Shown piece after piece: positions 25,596 to 33,622 of a DNA stretch of 64,000 bases. The stretch covers positions 310,001 to 374,000 of the forward strand of contig CP064991.1 in NCBI GenBank assembly GCA_016699895.1. The letters are read 5' to 3'. The notes under the pieces were generated by a model. That model was not told the origin of the DNA. It saw only the letters and a program-made list of their open reading frames with translations, and made no database searches. Every line of letters begins with the position of its first letter. Within the stretch, counting starts at the first letter, position 1. The translations under genes and the position numbers were made by a program. The stretch is from Candidatus Saccharibacteria bacterium. Its GTDB lineage: Bacteria > Patescibacteriota > Saccharimonadia > Saccharimonadales > Saccharimonadaceae.

Positions 25596-25601
25596 TATAC
25601 T
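25596..25601 (+). promoter_or_regulatory. -10 box ahead of rny
   Basis: TGC-TATACT. A start about 7 nt later gives a leader of roughly 125 nt before rny. Confidence 0.5.
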
Positions 25602-25624
25602 AGGTGTGGTTGTATATTACTTTT

Positions 25625-25687
25625 ATGACCATTTACGTTAATTTGAATCAGTTAGCCCAGCATCGGGCATCATCCGAACCAGTGTGA
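25625..25687 (+). CDS. Possible leader peptide upstream of rny
   Basis: A 20-codon open frame (M-T-I-Y-V-N-L-N...E-P-V, stop TGA) lies within the rny leader. A second short frame starting near 25694 overlaps the rny start codon in another frame. No SD is evident and coding is not proven; listed because the leader is long for this genome. Confidence 0.25.
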   Translation: MTIYVNLNQLAQHRASSEPV

Positions 25688-25734
25688 GTGACGATGAAGA
25701 TATGCCTTGATGAGCGGGCGGCGGAAAGGTTAGT

Positions 25735-27222
25735 ATGGAAACAATTTTAATTGCGTTAGTCAGCCTCGCGGTTGGCGGCGGTGGAGCTTTCGCGTACACC
25801 AAAGTCCAGAGTGCGCAAAAAGGTGCCAAAGCCGATAAGATCCTCGCCAATGCTCAAAACAAGGCCAGCGATATTATTTTAAAGGCCACCGAAACAGCCA
25901 AAAAAGAAGCTGACGAATTGCGCCGTGATCTGAAAAAGTCAGAGGACAAAATCGCCGAGCGCGAGCATGCGATCGTCTCGAAAATCGAGGAGCTCGACAA
26001 ACGTGCCGAGAAGATTCGTGCCTCGGAATCAGATATCGATAAACTAAAGGACGAAGTCCGTGACATCCGCGACAAACAGCAGGAAAAGCTCGAAAAAATC
26101 GCCAAATTATCTAAAAAAGAAGCCGCCGAAAAATTAATGGCGATGACCGAGCGCGACGTCAAAGGCGATTTGACCGGGCTGGTCACGAAATTGCAACGCG
26201 AGGCCGAAGACACCGCCGAGGAGAAGGCGCAAATGGTGATCCTGACCGCTATGGAGCGCATGGCCAGCGATGTAACATCCGAGCGTACTGTTACGGCGGT
26301 TGAGCTATCCGACGAAGACATGAAGGGCCGCATCATCGGCAAAGAGGGTCGCAACATTCAGGCGCTCCAGCGCGCCACTGGCGTCGATATCCTAGTTGAC
26401 GATACCCCAGGCATGATTATCCTATCGAGCTTTGACCCGGTGCGTCGCCAAACTGCGCGGCTCGCTCTCGAGATGTTGATGAAAGATGGTCGTATCCACC
26501 CAGCTCGTATCGAAGAGGTGGTCGAAAAGGCCGGCAAGCAGATCGACAAAGAGATCGTTCGGGCTGGTGAAGACGCAGCGCGCGAAGCTGGTATAGTTGG
26601 CATTCCGCCAGAGATGCTACGACTAATGGGTGAGTTAAAATTCCGAACTAGCTATGGGCAGAATGTTCTAAAGCATTCTACTGAGATGGCGCAATTAGCC
26701 GGTATCATCGCAGAAGAAGTTGGTGCAGATGTTCGAACTGCTAAAATCGCGACTTTCTTGCACGATGTTGGCAAAGCTGTAACCCATCGTATCGAAGGCA
26801 AACATCACCACATTGGAGCTGAACTAGCGCGCAAATACGGTATGAGCGAAGCGATCGCGCACGCTATCGAGGCTCACCACGATGACATCGAGGCAACGAC
26901 GCCCGAGGCTGTTGTGGTTCGAGTCTGTGACGCCTTGTCGGCAGCTCGTCCTGGTGCTCGCAATATTAGTGCCGAGAACTTTATCGAGCGTATGCGTGAT
27001 CTCGAAAATATCGCCACTGGTTTCGAGGGTATCGACAAAGCCTACGCTATTTCGGCCGGTCGCGAAGTCCGTGTGATTGTCCGACCAGAACGCATCGATG
27101 ATCTGTCGGCTATCAAACTGTCGCGCGATATTGCCAACAAGATTGAATCTACTATGCAGTATCCGGGTACGATCAAGGTCAACGTGATCCGCGAAACTCG
27201 CGCTATCGAATACGCCAAATAA
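25735..27222 (+). CDS. rny: Ribonuclease Y
   Basis: 495 aa. This endonuclease starts mRNA decay at the membrane. It has an N-terminal hydrophobic anchor (residues 2-22), a long Lys/Glu/Arg coiled coil (about 30-160), a KH domain (DEDMKGRIIGKEGRNIQALQ) and an HD domain (IATFLHDVGKA, with HHHIGAELARKYG and EAHHDDIE). The SD GGAAAGG precedes the ATG. The transcript seems to carry a leader of more than 100 nt, unusual here. A terminator shared with the convergent ABC-F gene follows. Confidence 0.96.
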   Translation: METILIALVSLAVGGGGAFAYTKVQSAQKGAKADKILANAQNKASDIILKATETAKKEADELRRDLKKSEDKIAEREHAIVSKIEELDKRAEKIRASESDIDKLKDEVRDIRDKQQEKLEKIAKLSKKEAAEKLMAMTERDVKGDLTGLVTKLQREAEDTAEEKAQMVILTAMERMASDVTSERTVTAVELSDEDMKGRIIGKEGRNIQALQRATGVDILVDDTPGMIILSSFDPVRRQTARLALEMLMKDGRIHPARIEEVVEKAGKQIDKEIVRAGEDAAREAGIVGIPPEMLRLMGELKFRTSYGQNVLKHSTEMAQLAGIIAEEVGADVRTAKIATFLHDVGKAVTHRIEGKHHHIGAELARKYGMSEAIAHAIEAHHDDIEATTPEAVVVRVCDALSAARPGARNISAENFIERMRDLENIATGFEGIDKAYAISAGREVRVIVRPERIDDLSAIKLSRDIANKIESTMQYPGTIKVNVIRETRAIEYAK

Positions 27223-27241
27223 GGTCAAAATGATCTGCACT

Positions 27242-27273
27242 AAAAAGCTCCGAGTTAAACCTCGGGGCTTTTT
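27242..27273. terminator. Bidirectional terminator between rny and the ABC-F gene
   Basis: AAAAAGC-T-CCGAG and CTCGG-G-GCTTTTT form a 12-bp stem (one G-T pair) with a 6-nt loop, with A and T runs on both sides. It contains the last codons and stop of the ABC-F gene. Confidence 0.85.
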
Positions 27274-29033
27274 AACTCGACAACTTCACCGCCGAGTTTA
27301 GATCTGAAATAGCTGTCGTGACTGACGTAGAGAATCGCGCCATTATATTTATCTAGGGCAGTTTCGAGCTCTTCGATGCTCGGTAGGTCTAGGTGATTCG
27401 TCGGTTCGTCCAGAATCAGTAGCTGCGGATCGTTCGCGAGCATCGTAATTAATTGAAAACGAGCTTTTTGCCCGCCGCTGAGACGCCGGATGGGGATTTG
27501 TCCGTCGCCCTCGGTAAAGAGATAATCGCTCATCAGACTACGAACTTTGGTGGTAGTGATAGCGAGATTCCGATCGAGGTACATGCGTTCGATGGCCTCG
27601 CCGAGCGGCAAATCGAAATAGGTCGGTGAGACCTCTTGTTCGTAGATGCCGACGCGAACCTGCGGATCGAGTTTTAGCTCGCCGCTAAACATTACAAGGT
27701 CAGAACTGTTAGGCTTTGTCTCAGACTTTGTTTCATTCTCGTTTTTCGAAGACTCTGGCTTTCCGCCAGAGCGAGGCAAGACAGGATTAGTTAGCGCCGA
27801 GCGCGTCTGAGAAAAATGAGGTTGGGACAAAGTCGAACTGGATAGTAGTGCCTTGATCAACGTAGTTTTACCGGCGCCGTTACGACCGCGCAGCTCCACG
27901 GCCTCGCCTTCGCGCAGATCAATGTCGATACCTTCAAATAATGGACTTTCGCCGTACCCGAGTGCCAAATCTCGGGCGCTCACTAGCACATGTTTGCTAC
28001 GCGAACTGTCGTCTTTGAGATTGATGCGGACGTTTCGAGCCTTGAATTTGTCATATTGGCTAGCGACTTTATAGTTCAAGTTCTCGACCGATTCTTTGTC
28101 GATCCAAAAGGTCGGTTTTTCCTTGGCTTGGAGCTCGGCTAACTCTTTACGCGAGTTCTCCTCGAGTCGTTTGAACTTTTGGATAGTGCCGGGATTGCGC
28201 GATTTTTCTTTGAGTCGTTGGTAATCGATCACTTTTTGTTTCAGGTTCACAATCCGTTTTTCGATGAGCTCAAACTCGTTCATTTGCGAACCGGTCGACA
28301 CGGCATTTTGTTTCAAATAGGCATCATAGTTGCCTTTGTAACTAGCATTTCCGCCGTCTTTTAGCTCGATGATTCGATCGACTTCGGCCAAAACATCGCG
28401 GTCGTGCGTAATGACGAGAACTGCCTCGCGCGCATCTTTTAGCCATTCAATAAACTGGGCTTTGGCGACATAGTCCATATGGTTAGTCGGTTCATCGACC
28501 AGTGCTAAATGCGCATCAGAATGCATGATTTTCACCACCTCTACGAGGCGTTTTTGACCACCGGACAGCGTCGCAAAAGGGCGATGCGCGACATCCGGCA
28601 ATTGAAAGTTGGCGAGTTCACGCTCGATTTGTTCCTCGATCTGGTAAAAACCCTTATCATCAAAACGCTGCAAAGCGGCAGTGTACTCCTCGATCTTTTT
28701 CATATTATCGCCCATAGTTGCTGGATACGTTTCGATGATATGGCTGAGCGTGGAATATTCTGGCAGACCAGCTAGCACATATTGCAGCACGGTTGTGTCG
28801 CCCATGGTGTGGTGCTCCTGGGCGGTAGCAACCACCGTTGTGCCGCGTCGATAGATAATGTCCCCGGTAAAATCGGTATCGGTGCCAGCCAAAATACCGA
28901 ACAATGTCGATTTGCCGACGCCGTTGCGGCCGATAATGCCGACTTTTTCACCATCATCAACCGAAAACTTCACATTACTCATGAGAAGTTTTGATCCGAA
29001 TGATTTCTCGGTTACGGTGATATCAGCGATCAT
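27255..29033 (-). CDS. ABC-F family ATPase
   Basis: 592 aa with two ABC modules and no membrane segments. Module 1 has GRNGVGKSTL, LSGGQKRLVEV and LVDEPTNHMD; module 2 has GRNGAGKTTL, LSGGQKARFQ and LILDEPTNHLD. A charged linker of about 80 residues separates them. ABC-F proteins act on the ribosome, in translation control or antibiotic resistance. Between Walker A and the Q-loop of module 2 is an unusual Ser/Lys/Glu-rich insertion of about 50 residues (27683-27840). A TGT-TACAAT box lies 9 nt before the ATG. The last codons form part of the terminator. Confidence 0.92.
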   Translation of the reverse strand: MIADITVTEKSFGSKLLMSNVKFSVDDGEKVGIIGRNGVGKSTLFGILAGTDTDFTGDIIYRRGTTVVATAQEHHTMGDTTVLQYVLAGLPEYSTLSHIIETYPATMGDNMKKIEEYTAALQRFDDKGFYQIEEQIERELANFQLPDVAHRPFATLSGGQKRLVEVVKIMHSDAHLALVDEPTNHMDYVAKAQFIEWLKDAREAVLVITHDRDVLAEVDRIIELKDGGNASYKGNYDAYLKQNAVSTGSQMNEFELIEKRIVNLKQKVIDYQRLKEKSRNPGTIQKFKRLEENSRKELAELQAKEKPTFWIDKESVENLNYKVASQYDKFKARNVRINLKDDSSRSKHVLVSARDLALGYGESPLFEGIDIDLREGEAVELRGRNGAGKTTLIKALLSSSTLSQPHFSQTRSALTNPVLPRSGGKPESSKNENETKSETKPNSSDLVMFSGELKLDPQVRVGIYEQEVSPTYFDLPLGEAIERMYLDRNLAITTTKVRSLMSDYLFTEGDGQIPIRRLSGGQKARFQLITMLANDPQLLILDEPTNHLDLPSIEELETALDKYNGAILYVSHDSYFRSKLGGEVVELKSPEV

Positions 29034-29063
29034 AGCTTACTATTGTAACAGAGAAGAGGACTT

Positions 29064-29648
29064 TTATTCGTTGTTATCGTCGAGATTGACTTTGATCATG
29101 ACAACAGCTGGACCGGCGTTCGGATCCATATCGATAGCGGCGGAATCGTCTTGATGCATCAGATTGGCATCGCGGATAGCCTCGTTGCGCGATTTGCTAG
29201 AAACGGTTAGGCGAACATAGACACCGTCTTTTGATTTGAAATGCCACTCCACGTCGGCGCTACCTGGATAAGGTTCTTCGAAATATTCGAATCCAGCTGC
29301 CTCAATCTTCTTTTTCAGCTCTGCGGCGGTAACATCGACATTGGCACCGTGATAGTAAACTATATATGACGATGAAGTGCGACCTTTGTCCCAGCTGTAG
29401 ACCTGCTTTTCGCCGAATACGTTGCTAGCTGCCATCAGATAGCTATCATCCAGATCGATGCTCTGGTAGACAGCATTAATTCGCTGCAGGCGTTGGCTGA
29501 CGGTGATCCTATGAAAGGCGAGAGTACCTAGAACCGATAGGATAACGACGCCAAATAGGACAATAGCTAGCCCTCTAATGTGATGCGACTTTTTGACCGA
29601 GGGTTTGTCGGTTGCCTTTTTCGTAGATTTTTTTGTTGGTTTATTCAT
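29064..29648 (-). CDS. Single-pass membrane protein of unknown function
   Basis: 194 aa: a Lys-rich cytoplasmic N-terminus of about 25 residues, one hydrophobic helix (about 26-46) and an outside domain of about 145 residues with no Cys and an acidic tail. Family not recognised. A TATAAA/TAAAAT box lies about 10 nt before the ATG. It is upstream of the ABC-F gene on the same strand. Confidence 0.6.
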   Translation of the reverse strand: MNKPTKKSTKKATDKPSVKKSHHIRGLAIVLFGVVILSVLGTLAFHRITVSQRLQRINAVYQSIDLDDSYLMAASNVFGEKQVYSWDKGRTSSSYIVYYHGANVDVTAAELKKKIEAAGFEYFEEPYPGSADVEWHFKSKDGVYVRLTVSSKSRNEAIRDANLMHQDDSAAIDMDPNAGPAVVMIKVNLDDNNE

Positions 29649-29693
29649 AATGAATTCATTTTATAGTAAGCATGAGCAGTTGTCAATTTGTAA

Positions 29694-29735
29694 CCAAGAA
29701 AATACCCCCATCTTGCGATGAGGGAATTTTCTTGG
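29694..29735 (-). terminator. Terminator after the tRNA-fMet/Met pair
   Basis: On the minus strand CCAAGAAAAT-CCCTCATC and GATG-GGGG-ATTTTCTTGG form a long hairpin with small mismatches around GCAA. Its first three bases are the CCA end of the initiator tRNA, so the hairpin could also affect 3' processing. Confidence 0.7.
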
Positions 29736-29810
29736 TGGCGGGGGTTGGATTTGAACCAACGACCTCTTGGTTATGAGCCAAGCGAGCTGACCAGACTGCT
29801 CCACCCCGCG
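29733..29810 (-). tRNA. Initiator tRNA-fMet (CAT)
   Basis: The D arm GAGC/GCTC with A11:T24, the loop CTCATAA and an unpaired position 1 (C1 opposite C72) mark it as the initiator. The anticodon stem is CTTGG/CCAAG, so only two of the usual three G-C pairs next to the loop are kept. The T arm is GTTGG-TTCAAAT-CCAAC and CCA is encoded. Confidence 0.9.
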
Positions 29811-29824
29811 ATATAATTTAAACT

Positions 29825-29901
29825 TGGTAGCACCGGCTGGGATCGAACCAGCGACCTCAGGCTTATGAGTCCTACGCTCTAACCAACTGAGCTACGGTGC
29901 C
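29825..29901 (-). tRNA. Elongator tRNA-Met (CAT)
   Basis: GGCACCG pairs with CGGTGCT (G1-T72 wobble), the D arm is GCTC/GAGC, the anticodon loop is CTCATAA in a stem TAGGA/GCCTG with an A-G mismatch at 31:39, and the T arm is GCTGG-TTCGATC-CCAGC. CCA is encoded. It is 14 nt upstream of the initiator tRNA and probably cotranscribed. Confidence 0.85.
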
Positions 29902-29966
29902 GTGATCCTGACCAATTACCGGGGACGATTATAGCAAATAGCTCAGATTAACGCAAATTGTGACTA

Positions 29967-30098
29967 TTAGATACCTAGATCTATATTCTCTAACGCGAGT
30001 AGTCTCTTTGCAACTACTGATCCCCCAAAGCGTTCCAGGCGAGATTTTAGTTCATCGTCTGAGGCTGGCATTTCGGGTTTCGGTTCGGTGTTTGACAT
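29967..30098 (-). CDS. Small acidic/basic protein, 43 aa, unknown function
   Basis: An open frame of 44 codons from the ATG at 30098: a Pro/Glu-rich start (MSNTEPKPEMPASDDEL) then an amphipathic basic stretch (KSRLERFGGSVVAKRLLALEN). It has a good SD (AAGGAAAAG) and a near-consensus promoter upstream, and fills an otherwise empty 290-nt gap. There is no signal peptide. I do not recognise it. Confidence 0.6.
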   Translation of the reverse strand: MSNTEPKPEMPASDDELKSRLERFGGSVVAKRLLALENIDLGI

Positions 30099-30140
30099 GA
30101 TAACTTTTCCTTTTTGTTTAATTAATTGTTAATACTATCT

Positions 30141-30169
30141 ATACTAGCAAACTTTAGACATTTTGTCAA
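30141..30169 (-). promoter_or_regulatory. Consensus promoter of the 43-aa gene
   Basis: On the minus strand TTGACA, 17 nt, TAGTAT. It is among the best sigma-70 matches in the window. Confidence 0.75.
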
Positions 30170-30189
30170 GTTTAACGTAAGGACAATAA

Positions 30190-31104
30190 TTATTCGTTGT
30201 CTGGTGTTTCGATTTCAATCTGTATATGTTGCGCGATTGGCACGAGCCGCTGGACTTTGGTTTTGATAATATCGGTGATTTTTTCGATAGTATCGGTGTC
30301 TAGATCGTCCTGGATATGAACTTCCAAAATAACTAGCAGCTTCTCAGATCCTAGATACATGGTGCGCAGGTCCAGCACTTTGTTGACACCGTCGATCGAG
30401 GTGGCGGCGCGAATGATCCGGCGCGAGGTATCTTTGTCGACCGACTTGCCGACAATCAGATCGCGGACGTCTTTCATTAGTAAAATCGCTCCAACCATCA
30501 TAGCTAGACCAATGGCGATACTGCCGAGGCCGTCGAACTGTTCATTGCCGGTGATCAGGGAGATAACTAGCGAGACAAATCCTATAACGGCGGCTAGCGT
30601 GCCGAGGAAATCAATGATAAAGGTTGCCTTGGTCTCGACGATGCTAGATGAAATCAAGTGTCGCCACAGGCTGCCGCTACGGCTGTGCTGTTTGAGGCGG
30701 ACAAGACTGAGTCGGAATGCATAGAAATTAGTCGAAAATCCGACCACGAGCATGGCAATGGCTAGCCAGATATTTTCGATTTCTTCGGGCTTGACGATCT
30801 GGTTGTAGCCTAGTAAAACAGACGCTAAACCTGTACCGCCAAACATGACGATACCGGCGATCAAGACCCAGAAAAAGATCTCACGTCCATAGCCGAACTG
30901 AAATTTATTGTCCGATTGGCGTTTGGAGCGCTTGACGCCCATAAACAAGATGCCGCCAGTGATGAGGTCAGATAAGCCTTGGAGAGCTTGCGACAACATC
31001 ACAGTACTGCCGGTGACGAGCGCAACTAATAGGTTTAACGCCACGTCAAAGATACTGACGACGAAGGATGTCAGCACGACGCGAACATCAGAAACCTTAC
31101 TCAT
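30190..31104 (-). CDS. Cation diffusion facilitator (CDF) family metal transporter
   Basis: About 304 aa. Six hydrophobic segments and a C-terminal cytoplasmic ferredoxin-like domain (about 220-300) match the CDF layout. The first metal-site helices read VALNLLVALVTGSTVMLSQALQGLSDLITGG; the usual HxxxD metal ligands are partly replaced (S-D and D), so the ion is uncertain. CDF proteins export Zn, Mn, Fe or similar ions in exchange for protons. The ATG at 31104 lies 9 nt after TGG-TACAAT; a TTG 6 nt upstream is the alternative. Confidence 0.85.
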   Translation of the reverse strand: MSKVSDVRVVLTSFVVSIFDVALNLLVALVTGSTVMLSQALQGLSDLITGGILFMGVKRSKRQSDNKFQFGYGREIFFWVLIAGIVMFGGTGLASVLLGYNQIVKPEEIENIWLAIAMLVVGFSTNFYAFRLSLVRLKQHSRSGSLWRHLISSSIVETKATFIIDFLGTLAAVIGFVSLVISLITGNEQFDGLGSIAIGLAMMVGAILLMKDVRDLIVGKSVDKDTSRRIIRAATSIDGVNKVLDLRTMYLGSEKLLVILEVHIQDDLDTDTIEKITDIIKTKVQRLVPIAQHIQIEIETPDNE

Positions 31105-31200
31105 GTTCAACTATTGTACCAGAATCGACGAACCAAAGCATTTCGTTTGTGCTTTTATAGTGTTAGTGTTAAAATATAGCATAGGGAGAAGCAACAGATA

Positions 31201-31902
31201 ATGGACACAAATACTCTAGTGATGGCAATTTGGCTACCTATAGCCATAGTTGCGATCGTGCAAGCTAGCTTTAGCTTGAGTATTAGCGTACTAACGTTGC
31301 TGTCGGGCGTGTCGCTGGCTAATCATCGGGTCAAACGTGGTCACGGCGCGTTAATGACTAGCTACGTCGCGGGTTCGGTAGTGGTGACACTGGCTCTGTT
31401 AGCGGGACTCGCCTGGATGTTTAGGACGACCGGCTGGTCAGATAATGATTTTGTGTTAATGGTACTAATCTCAGCGCTAATGACCGCTGGGTTTGCAGTC
31501 CTATTATTCTATTATAGGTACGATCCAAAAGGCACCAGACTCTGGCTACCGCGGCGCTTTGCCGAGCGAATATACGCGGCGACCAAACGAGCGGGTAGCG
31601 TCGATAGGAGCTTTTTGCTCGGCGGCATGGCGGTTTTACTAGAAATCGTCTTCATCATTTTCCCAATGACGATAGCTGCCTATATCGCATCTAGCATGAC
31701 AGGACCCGCCTATTACTTGGCTTTAATAGTCTATACGGTAATCGCCGTAGCGCCACAAATCGCCCTAGCTATAGCTTATGCGCGCGGCTACAAAGTTGGC
31801 GCGATCCAGCGCTGGCGCGAACAAAACAAACGATTTTTGCAGATCACGGCCGGTATCTTGATGATCACGCTCAGCATTTATTTATTAACATACGTGGCAT
31901 AA
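31201..31902 (+). CDS. Six-helix membrane protein, first gene of a redox-type cluster
   Basis: 233 aa with six hydrophobic segments (about residues 8-33, 50-72, 83-104, 137-160, 165-192, 210-231). The layout of two three-helix halves recalls the LysE/CcdA superfamily, but I see no conserved Cys pair, so electron transfer through it is doubtful. Family not firmly recognised. An SD (GGGAGAAG) precedes the ATG. It is followed after 23 nt by the ATP-cone gene and then the FAD oxidoreductase, all on one strand. Confidence 0.65.
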   Translation: MDTNTLVMAIWLPIAIVAIVQASFSLSISVLTLLSGVSLANHRVKRGHGALMTSYVAGSVVVTLALLAGLAWMFRTTGWSDNDFVLMVLISALMTAGFAVLLFYYRYDPKGTRLWLPRRFAERIYAATKRAGSVDRSFLLGGMAVLLEIVFIIFPMTIAAYIASSMTGPAYYLALIVYTVIAVAPQIALAIAYARGYKVGAIQRWREQNKRFLQITAGILMITLSIYLLTYVA

Positions 31903-31925
31903 AGAGATAAAAAAAAGGAGAAAAA

Positions 31926-32186
31926 ATGAAAACAAGCATCATTAGAAAAGAAGATTACGACAGCGATCGACTAGCCGTTGCCGTCAGGAGCGCTGTTATG
32001 GCCAATCATAGCTTGTCTGGCCAGGCCGACGATTTCGCCGCTAGGGTTATCAACAAAGTTGAGAGCTGGCTAGGTGATAAAACTGAGTTTACGACTCGTG
32101 AACTACGGTTGCAAACTGCGGCGGCTCTAGCCGACTACGATCCCGACGCTGCTTATTTTTACGAAAATGAAAAAAGGATGTTTTAG
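31926..32186 (+). CDS. Stand-alone ATP-cone domain protein
   Basis: 86 aa, the whole length resembling one ATP-cone: IIRKEDYDSDRLAVAVRSAV (strand and first helix), a middle helix region ADDFAARVINKVESWL, then TTRELRLQTAAALADYDPDAAYFYENEKRMF, which matches the end of the cone. ATP-cones sense ATP/dATP and are normally fused to ribonucleotide reductase or NrdR. Here no such enzyme is attached or adjacent. It has a strong A-rich SD (AAAAAAAGGAG) and sits between a membrane protein and a flavoprotein gene. Nucleotide-dependent control of the flavoprotein is inference. Confidence 0.75.
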   Translation: MKTSIIRKEDYDSDRLAVAVRSAVMANHSLSGQADDFAARVINKVESWLGDKTEFTTRELRLQTAAALADYDPDAAYFYENEKRMF

Positions 32187-32195
32187 GAGAAATTA

Positions 32196-33566
32196 ATGGT
32201 AAAGGTAACCTACGACTACGATTTGATCGTCATCGGCAGCGGACCGGCTGGATCGTTAGCTGCTGAATCTGCTGCGCGAGCCGGCAAGCGCGTAGCCGTC
32301 ATAGAACAGGGGATTTTGGGCGGATCGGCGCCAACGGTAGGCGATTTGCCACTCCAGTCGCTACTAACGGCGGCGCACGCCTTTGACGAGGCGCGCCGAG
32401 CGGCGCCGTTTGGCATCCGAACTAACACTATTGGCTACAATTATCCTAGTATCAAGAACTGGAAAGATCTGACGATCAAGCGCTCGGGTGTAGCGTCGAC
32501 AGGCGATTATTTACGTGGTCGTGGCATCAGCGTGTTCAAGGGTCGGGCGCACTTTTTGTCACCAAACCAATTATCGATTGCCAGGCGACATTTGTCTGCC
32601 GAGAAGATCTTGATTGCTACTGGTGCATCACCAGCTATTCCTACTATCCCTGGTCTAGAGACGGCGGATTACCTAACCGCGGAAACGATTATTGATCTGA
32701 TACGTCCGCCAAAAACTTTGATGGTGATCGGTGCTGGCGCAACGGGCGTCCAACTAGCGGAACTATTTGCTATTTTTGGTACCAAAGTTTATTTGCTAGA
32801 ATCTAAAAAACGCATTTTGCCGAAACAGGATGACGAAGTTTCGGAGGCTTTGTCAGAGATCTTCCGCAAGCAACGCGGCATGGAGATTATTACCTCGGCT
32901 AGCGTCGTGTCAGTCAAAAAGGAAAGTCCATTAGTGCGCGTCAACTATCTGTCCGGCGAACACGAACACTCAATCAAAGTCGAAAAAGTCCTCGTTGCCG
33001 CTGGCTGGAAGCCGAATACGGATATTGGTCTAGAAAACACCGGTGTCGAATATGATCGTTTAGGTATTCATACCGATGCTCATTTAGCAACCTCTTCGCG
33101 GCATATCTTCGCTGCTGGGGCAGTCACGGGTCGATCTGAGTCGACTCAAGGCGCTTTGGCTCAGAGCAAAATCGTCGCTAACAATGTGTGGGGTCGCTCA
33201 CTTGCCGTGTTCGACAGCAATGCCATACCGCGGGTACTTTGGACGACGCCAGAAATCGCTACTGTCGGTCTAAACGAGACAGATCTGGTCCGAGAAGATA
33301 TCAAATTCCATCGCTCGGTGGTAGCGAACTCGTCCGTGACGCGCGCTAACGCTGCTAATTTCGGCATGGGATTCACCAAAGTGTTAACTGACACCAAAGG
33401 CGTGCTACTCGGTGTTACCATCATGGCGCCACATGCCGCGGAAACCATCCTCACGGCGTCGCTGGCTGTCAACAAAGGTCTAACGGCGCACGAGCTAGCC
33501 GAGCTAACGCCACCCTTTGGGTCCTGGGCAGAAGTTTTGCGACTAGCTTGCGCAAAGCTTCGATAG
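32196..33566 (+). CDS. FAD-dependent pyridine nucleotide-disulphide oxidoreductase fold lacking the redox cysteines
   Basis: 456 aa, with the two Rossmann sites of the dihydrolipoamide dehydrogenase/mercuric reductase class (IVIGSGPAGSLAAESAARAG at 11-30 and MVIGAGATGVQLAELFAIFG in the NAD domain), the FAD motif near HIFAAGAVTG, and the dimerisation domain (VLWTTPEIATVGLNE). The expected CxxxxC active site is changed: GGTCLNVGC becomes GGSAPTVGD, so Ala45 and Asp50 replace both Cys. The C-terminal His-Glu dyad (HPTxSE) is also missing (LTPPFGSWAEV). It probably binds FAD and NAD(P)H but cannot do disulphide chemistry. It could be a diaphorase or quinone reductase. Confidence 0.88.
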   Translation: MVKVTYDYDLIVIGSGPAGSLAAESAARAGKRVAVIEQGILGGSAPTVGDLPLQSLLTAAHAFDEARRAAPFGIRTNTIGYNYPSIKNWKDLTIKRSGVASTGDYLRGRGISVFKGRAHFLSPNQLSIARRHLSAEKILIATGASPAIPTIPGLETADYLTAETIIDLIRPPKTLMVIGAGATGVQLAELFAIFGTKVYLLESKKRILPKQDDEVSEALSEIFRKQRGMEIITSASVVSVKKESPLVRVNYLSGEHEHSIKVEKVLVAAGWKPNTDIGLENTGVEYDRLGIHTDAHLATSSRHIFAAGAVTGRSESTQGALAQSKIVANNVWGRSLAVFDSNAIPRVLWTTPEIATVGLNETDLVREDIKFHRSVVANSSVTRANAANFGMGFTKVLTDTKGVLLGVTIMAPHAAETILTASLAVNKGLTAHELAELTPPFGSWAEVLRLACAKLR

Positions 33567-33622
33567 TTCTATAATATAAGGTTCAGCCAGCTTTCAGGTT
33601 TGGCGTGTTAAATAGATTCATT

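Noticed and set aside
25854-26357. Minus-strand Ser-rich open frame inside rny
   Set aside because: A shadow of the Lys/Glu-rich coiled coil on the other strand; low-complexity Ser/Phe composition.
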